From Neonectria sp. B-13 (Eukaryota; Ascomycota; Sordariomycetes; Hypocreales; Nectriaceae): a stretch of DNA of 64,000 nt. Numbering within the stretch: position 1 is the stretch's first letter; each line of letters begins with the position of its first letter. The position numbers were made by a program, and so were the translations under genes. The notes beneath the pieces were generated by a model that was not told where the DNA came from, searched no databases, and saw only the letters and a list, made by a program, of their open reading frames with translations. Positions 58,007 through 64,000 of this stretch are shown piece after piece. The DNA is taken from the NCBI GenBank assembly GCA_002682825.1, contig NOKP01000047.1:124001-188000 (forward strand). Reading direction: 5' to 3'.

Positions 58007-60350
58007 ATGTCAGACCCCGGAGATGACTCTGATTCAGGCGAACACCGTCGGAAGCGGATCCGACAAGCTTGCCTCAATTGCAGGTCCGTAGCCATCCCCA
58101 CCTTGAGCCCTCATGACTGGCCGTTTACCTGCATCGTAGGAAAAAGAAGGTCCGCTGTGGAGGAGAGAAGCCTGTCTGCACATTCTGCAGCCGTCTATCG
58201 CAATCCTGCGACTACGCCGAAGATGGACGGAGCCAAAGACGCACGTCTTTCAACTTGAACAGGATGAGCGATGAAGCGTCGGACTTGGTTGTGGTAAGGA
58301 ACATGGATATGGCCTGCTTGTTTACCTCGCCCTTAATCTTGCCGACACTATTTGTAGGACACCATCTCGACAAAGTTTGCGAAGCTTGAGGACCGGCTGT
58401 CCAAGATTGAAGACACTCTCCAAAGGTTCGTCCGTTGCCTTATGCATCACCTTAGCTGCCACTGATTGAGAATGTTATCTACCACCAGACTTGAGCCTCT
58501 CCTGTCATCATTATCCGCCCTGCCGGCATTGCTGATGAATCAGTCCCCCTCACAAGCCGACTCCCATTACGATCCGCGATTGAACCCTCTAGGCTGCGCT
58601 ACTAGTCTACTAAATTCAGTGTCCAACAGTCAGCCCGACATGCTTCCGCCCATCCACACACTCCTATTCGCAACCGACGTATTCTTCCGATTCTGCCATA
58701 ACCAGCCATATTCCTTGTTCCACGAGGTGACCTTTCGACGTCGATTGGTGGCTGGAGAATTGCCCACGCATCTCGTTTGGGCCTTACTGGCTGCGGCTCG
58801 TCGATACTCATCGCTGCCGGATTTGCGGCTCAATGCCTCAGATGATGCTCTCTTCTACGCTGGCAAGGCTTGGGAATCTCTCAAGCTTCCCTGGGATGGA
58901 GGGGTGGCGGATGAGGATGTCATTCCAGTCCTGCAAACGATTATTCTCATCGTCAACATTGAGCATCCTTGTGAGTCGGGTCACACTCGGATTTGTTTAC
59001 CTAAACAGCCTCTTACCTGGTGACTAGCTGGCTTATGTGCTTCGGCGTACATGAAGCTTGGATTTGGGCTACGCATTGCGTTGCATTCTAAGCTTCACAT
59101 GGAGCCAGAAGCAACCCCAGACCCCATTTTCCGAGAAGAGCGGAAGAGAACCTTCTGGTCTCTGTACCTTCAAGACAAACTCATATCTCTCTCAAGGGAG
59201 CGGTTCTCTATTCTAAGAGATGAGGAATGCAGAATACAGCTACCATGCTCGGAGTCGGCTTTTAGGACAGGTCTTGAGGAAGAAGCGCCAACTCTCGACC
59301 GCTTTACTGGTGACTGCCTGGACCAAGAGGCTGCTGAAACATGCTGCCCACTCGCCCTCATTGCTGTGATGGCATCGACTCTTAGTAGAGTATCGCACTA
59401 TGTGCTCCAGGCCAATCAGTACTCTCAACTAGGGCTACCCTGGTCCTCGACATCTCCCTATGCCTCCATATCGTCCACTCTTCTTCAGCTGGAGCACTGC
59501 TTCGGAATAAGTGAAGATCTAAAGGAAATTCTGAAGGAGCGATGCTACATAGACGGATCCATTGACCAGCACCTCGCAGGGCCCTTCATATACTCCAAAG
59601 CTCTTTTCCACCTATCGCACTGCCTTCTAAACCATCCATTCCTCATCCAACAGCGTCTGCAACAACTGAAACAGAAAGCGCCCCCGATCTTCAAGAAAAC
59701 TGCGTGGCGGAGCTGTAGGGCTCATGCAAAGAGTTTGACAGACTTGAAGGACACGAGGAATCATAACGTCCTTGTTCTGACATCTCTGTACGGTTACTGC
59801 ACAATGGTAGCGGGCACGATCCACGTTCTTTCGATGAATGATGAGAACAAGTCTATTCGTGAAGAGGGCAAGGAGCATTATAAGTCGGCATTGGACTTTT
59901 TGGAAGAGCTTTCTTGTTACTGGAAGCACGCAGCTCTGATGGTACGAATTCTCCCATCCACCTCGATACTTGGTTCCTCTGACTCGCGCTCTGCAGGTAA
60001 ACAGGCTGGACCGCTTCCGGCAGCAATGTGAAAATCGTCGAACAGACATGAATCCGTGCACAGACAAACCAGGCCACTCTCTCGGCGATGTCAAGGCCCT
60101 GTGGCAAAGCGTCGACTACGCGTTACTGTCAGCCCCAACGCGTCCAGGGAGCCCTACGGATGGCCAAGCGGAAAATGAGATGAACTTCTTGACATCACCG
60201 AGTCGTCTCTTTGACTTTGCTGACTTTGGAATGTACGCTGAGGGGGTTGATGTCTTCAGCAATCTTCCACTGCTGGAGAACAAGATCTTGTTCCCGGACG
60301 AGGACGCTCTAGGGCAGAATGACCCCTTGCAATCTATGGCAACCAAGTAA
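58007..60350 (+). CDS. Zn2Cys6 transcription factor (xylanolytic-activator type middle domain)
   Basis: Exons 58007-58083, 58140-58293, 58358-58425, 58489-58970, 59028-59941, 59997-60350; 682 aa. Intron 1 cuts the zinc cluster; splicing gives C-x2-C-x6-C-x6-C-x2-C-x6-C starting CLNCRKKKVRC, residues about 23-50. A coiled-coil-like segment follows (TKFAKLEDRLSKIEDTLQRL, about 82-101), suited to dimerisation. The fungal_trans domain includes MLPPIHTLLFATDVFFRFC, SGLCASAYMKLGFGLRIALH and EERKRTFWSLYLQDKLISLS. It resembles regulators of ethanol and fatty-acid metabolism by domain layout only. Its 3' end is 129 bp from the convergent CoA-ligase gene, so the 3' UTRs probably overlap. Confidence 0.9.
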
Positions 60351-60479
60351 ACTTGATTTCGTCAGTTTTCGAAAGGATTGGGGGCGGGATCCAGGTGTAT
60401 CAAACAGGCTTCGGGGTCTTGTCCTCAATATTCTCAGTCGACGTCTATTCATGCTTGTTCGGTCCTTTAGTTAGCATGC

Positions 60480-62443
60480 CTATAGCTTGGCCATGGGCAT
60501 TTCCTTGTCCTGCTCAAGAAGTTTATTCCCAATCTCTCTGAGCACTTCTTTTCGGATCTTGCCGCTTCCTGTCACCGGGTACTCCGTGATATCCCCTGCC
60601 ATGCCAACCCAGAATGTATACTGCGGGGCTTTGTGTCTTCCCAGCTCCTCCTGAATCCAAGTTCTGACAGCCTCATGGGACGGCTTATCATGGCCGGGTC
60701 GTGTCTGGAGAAAGGCGGCCACAGTTTCTCCGTATTTTTCGTCCTTCAGGCCCACGACACTGGCGTTATTGATGGCTGGGTAGTGAAGCAGATGCTCTTC
60801 AATCTCGAGAGGGTAAATATTCTCGCCGCCTGGTAATGTTAGCTTCAGCCAGTCATCCACTTGTGTCTTGGCCTCTCGGGTGTTAAGCTTACCTCGAATG
60901 ATGATGTCCTTGATACGACCGGTGATCCGACAGTAGCCTTGCTCGTCGATCGTTGCCTCGTCACCCGTGTGCATCCACAAGACCCCATTATCGTCCCTGA
61001 TCATTACCTCTGCGGTTTTCTCGGGAGCGTTGTAGTAGCCTTGTTGTAGGAGATAGCCTGAAACGCAAAGTTCACCGCGAGCGCCGATGGGTAAGATGCG
61101 ATTGTCAGGGTCGACAACCTTTGCGGCGACGTGAGGCATAGCTCTGCCAACGGTGAAGAGCTTCTGGTCTAGAGTGTCGGATACTTCTGTCATGAAACTC
61201 GCGGGCGACGTCTCGGTCATGCCTGGCGTGATGTTAGCCTGTATACAAGTCTGAACCAGAATCTTATGACGTACCGTAAGTGATTGCAACGTGCCGATAT
61301 CCCAGGCGTTTTTGGATCTCACTGAGCAGGGCAGGTGGTACCTTTGTTCCAGCGGCGATGCCAGTTCTTATCGTGTCGATCGTCACGCCCACCTTGTCAA
61401 GTTGCTTCAAGATGGCGATGAACATGGTTGGGACGCCATGCAAGCCAGTGCATCGCTCCCTCACCAGCATGTCGACCACCTGTGCGGCATCAAAGTCTCG
61501 TCCCGCGAAACCGATTGTGGCTCCATGAGTGAACGCAGCCATCAAGCCGGCAACAAGTCCGAAGCAGTGGAACAGAGGCGGCCCACAGCAGAGAACGTCC
61601 TCAGTAGTCAATTGCAAGTACTCGCCGATCATGAAGCCATTGTTAATGATGTTGCTACAAAGAATCTCACATTAGCTTCAGGTGTTGCATGCTGTCACGA
61701 CAGTGGCACTCACAAGTGGCTAAGCATAGTTGCTTTCGGTGAGCCAGTAGTGCCGCTGGTGAATTGAAAATTGACAACAGAGTCGATATCGACCGAAGCT
61801 TCGACTTCTTCAAGTTGTCTCGTGGTCACAGACCTGGCGCCTTGTAGCACGTCGTCCCAAGTCATTTCTGACCGTACCGGAACCTCGTCCCAACGTACCA
61901 AAACGACGTGCTTTAGCCCGCCACGCTGGGCCTGTAATCGATCGAGAATGGGGAGTGCTGGCTTGCGATTAACGACATCGGCGATGAATAAGACCGAGGG
62001 GTCTAGATATTATCACACGCTTTTAGTAAACGATCACGTGTGAAAGTGATTGTGAAGCAATGCATACCTGTATGCTCAAGAGCTCGCATGCACTCGCGCA
62101 GGGTATAAGTTTTGTTCAGAATAACCAAGACTGCGCCGATTCTCCCCACGGCGAAGAAGAGCTCAACGAGCCTCTCATCATCTCCAGATAGAATAGCAAC
62201 GCGATCGCCCTTGCATACGCCCATGGCAAGCAAGCCGCGTGCCAGTTCCTTGGATCGCTGGCTCAGACCCTCGAAACTCAGACGAGCCTTGGTCCAGCCA
62301 ACCAATAGGGCATCTTTCGAGCCATGTCGCTCGGCTTGTTGATCTACGAGCTGACCAAAAGTCAACCGGAAGAGTTCAGGTGTGGTAGAGCCATGCACAA
62401 GCGAAAGCTTGCTCTTCGGCTCCCGGGTTGTGAGAATTTCCAT
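60480..62443 (-). CDS. Peroxisomal acyl/aryl-CoA ligase (AMP-binding)
   Basis: Exons 62443-62068, 62002-61714, 61654-61275, 61222-60893, 60829-60480; 574 aa. The last intron (60892-60830, 63 nt) has no in-frame stop and could be missed. Removing it restores GRIKDIIIRGGENIYP. Motifs: phosphate loop FTSGTTGSPKATM, YGMTETSP, GELCVSGY, TGDEATID, and PVTGSGKIRK with the catalytic Lys. The C-terminus MAKL is a PTS1 signal. The enzyme activates a carboxylic acid to its CoA thioester via an adenylate. The ANL family covers medium-chain fatty acids, 4-coumarate and similar acids; I cannot choose between them. Divergent from a PTS1-bearing enoyl-CoA hydratase 300 bp away. Confidence 0.93.
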
Positions 62444-62516
62444 GGTAAGGATGTCTTGTATTGAACTTGTTAGTGTGACCAAAATCCCGTTATCTTATTC
62501 TTGTCCACTCCTCTAA

Positions 62517-62650
62517 GTAATTGTTCACTGGGTGGCGTCTTACCCGTGACCCGTCTTCGACCGGTCAAACCGGCTACCCGACACGGGTTGGGTTCCGTCA
62601 TATTGCCGACCCGTCTCTGCTCGCGGAGCGGCACGGCAACCGGACCGCCT
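62517..62650. repeat. GC-rich ACCCG-repeat patch, possible hAT-type miniature element
   Basis: Begins CACTGGGTGGCG and contains at least four ACCCG motifs plus the inverted CGGGTTGGGT, in a promoter that is otherwise AT-moderate. Repeated ACCCG/CGGGT motifs beside a CACTG or CAGTG end are typical of hAT subterminal regions. The second end and a target duplication could not be fixed. It lies in the shared promoter of the CoA ligase and enoyl-CoA hydratase. Confidence 0.4.
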
Positions 62651-62742
62651 TAAGGATGATAAAGAGACTTCCATTCTTTGACCACGTCCCTAAATGCGGA
62701 CAATACTGATCATTATTCAATAAACCATATTTCTATATTACG

Positions 62743-63628
62743 ATGACTGCCTTATCTCCCACGGTGCTATCTTTACCCAGCACGCAACACTGCCAACTAT
62801 CACTGCCGGCTCAAGGCGTCCTCTTGGTCCTGATCAACAGGCCGCGCAGTCTGAACAGCCTGTCTCTAGAGGCAAGTTCAGAGCTTGACTCTGTGTTTAG
62901 ATGGTTTGATCAGGAACCAAGCCTTCGCGTTGCCATCATCAGTGGAGTTGGCAAGGCCTTCTGCGTCGGAGCAGATCTTAAAGGTAATGCTCCCGACGAG
63001 AAGTTTTACAGGACTCAGCTGACTTCGGTCAACAACAGAATGGATGGAAAATAACAAGAAGGGTATTCGCATGCGACTACCCGAAAACGGCTTTGGTGGA
63101 CTATCATTGAGAAGTGGTAAGAAGCCCGTCATCGCAGCCGTGAACGGGGCTGCGTACGGAGGAGGTTGCGAAATGGTCGTCAACTGCGACATGGTCATTG
63201 CTTCGCCTTCCGCAACGTTTGCTCTACCAGAAGTCAAGCGCGGAGTTACTCCCTTTGCAGGCGCCCTTCCTCGCATTATGAAGACAGCCGGTCGCCAGAG
63301 GGCAACGGAACTAGCCCTGACGGGCCGAACCGTGACAGCACAGGAGTTCAAGGAATGGGGAGTCTGTAATTTTGTGGTGGACGAAGGACAGAGCGTTGTC
63401 GACAAGGCACTAGAGTTTGCAAAGATGATTTCGGCGAATAGCCCAGATGCTGCCATAGTTACTAGAGAAGGACTGAAGCTTGGCTGGGAGGCTTTGGGAG
63501 TGGCGGATGGCAGCCGGTTGTTTCTGGATGGTTGGAGCAGTCGCATATACGACGGGCCGAACATGCAAGAAGGTTTGGATGCATTCAAAGAAAAGAGGAC
63601 ACCGAGATGGATTGATAGTAAGCTCTAG
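62743..63628 (+). CDS. Peroxisomal enoyl-CoA hydratase/isomerase
   Basis: Exons 62743-62983 and 63039-63628; 276 aa. The intron is required: it joins GADLK to EWMENNKKG. Crotonase-fold features: substrate-CoA/oxyanion segment AFCVGADLKEW, second oxyanion loop AAVNGAAYGGGCEM, glutamate in ALPEVKRGV and a second glutamate in ATELALTG, the positions of the two catalytic Glu of enoyl-CoA hydratases. The C-terminus DSKL is a perfect PTS1. It adds water to a 2-enoyl-CoA, the second step of beta-oxidation, or could act as a hydratase/lyase on aromatic enoyl-CoAs. Divergent pairing with the PTS1 ligase strongly suggests successive steps (inference). Confidence 0.93.
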
Positions 63629-64000
63629 AAGGTAGTACCTCAATCTAATAGTACCTGGTCATACCAGGCGCAGACAACTTCTTGCCATTCCCTCCCAAAC
63701 ACGCAAATAAGTCACAAGTCACAAATATCAATGACAGCGCACACCAAGCCTGTATTCATTTGAACCAAGGAAAACCGTTCTTTCTTCCTGGTTTGCGACT
63801 GTGGAACAGGGCGTCTCTTCATCCGACGGTAGCCCGGATCTCGTTGCCGCCCACCGCGACGGCTATACTGCCGTCCCCACACCTTACCCCACAAATACAG
63901 GTCTCATCAATCACCCTCGGCTTACAACGACAGCAATATCATTCCGGATTTCTGTAGGCGAAGTGGTATGCTTTTCTGGTTAGTATACCACCATTGTCCC
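63629..64000. other. Right edge of the window, no gene recognised
   Basis: Short frames on both strands, none with a domain. The edge may hold the start of a further gene that cannot be judged from 370 bp. Confidence 0.4.

Overview
The window is nuclear DNA of a filamentous ascomycete (Pezizomycotina, probably a Sordariomycete). Evidence: coding genes are broken by many short introns (46-90 nt) with GTAAGT-type donors, CTAAC/CTGAC branch points and YAG acceptors; there are no operons; and the gene content is fungal (class III chitin synthase, Zn2Cys6 regulators, siderophore transporter, secreted tyrosinase, PTS1-tagged enzymes). I rebuilt 22 confident protein-coding genes by joining reading frames across introns; exon coordinates are given in each entry. 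I saw no rRNA or tRNA gene, no CRISPR array and no intact transposon.

Layout. 0-24 kb is mostly housekeeping: an Ecm33-like cell-surface protein (-), an ornithine cyclodeaminase-like enzyme (-), a GH47 alpha-1,2-mannosidase (+), a class III chitin synthase (-), a BTB-domain protein (+), a small 8-cysteine protein with a GPI-like tail (+), a GH38 vacuolar-type alpha-mannosidase (-) and a sugar-porter MFS transporter (+). This part leans towards glycan and cell-wall metabolism.

25-40 kb is an accessory oxidoreductase island: cytochrome P450 (-), NADPH-dependent extended SDR (-), classical SDR (-), a divergent Zn2Cys6 regulator (+), a zinc alcohol dehydrogenase (+) and, after 3.5 kb of gene-poor relic DNA, a secreted tyrosinase (+). 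No PKS, NRPS or terpene synthase is present. A GC-rich repeat built on GCGGCCGC occurs in tandem in the SDR/regulator divergent promoter, once in the alcohol dehydrogenase promoter and once downstream. Its CGG/CCG triplets are the half-sites Zn2Cys6 proteins read, so it is either an operator family or a miniature repeat that carries such sites.

39.5-52 kb is sparse: a siderophore-type MFS transporter with a perfect iron-GATA site upstream, a secreted L-amino-acid-oxidase-like flavoenzyme, an unknown secreted protein, and a possible solo LTR.

52-64 kb looks like a compact catabolic cluster: an 11-exon Dal5-type anion/proton symporter, two Zn2Cys6 regulators (one close to cutinase transcription factor CTF1), an acyl/aryl-CoA ligase ending in AKL and a divergent enoyl-CoA hydratase ending in SKL. 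Both C-termini are PTS1 signals, so the two enzymes probably work together in peroxisomes on a carboxylic acid brought in by the symporter. The substrate cannot be read from the sequence.
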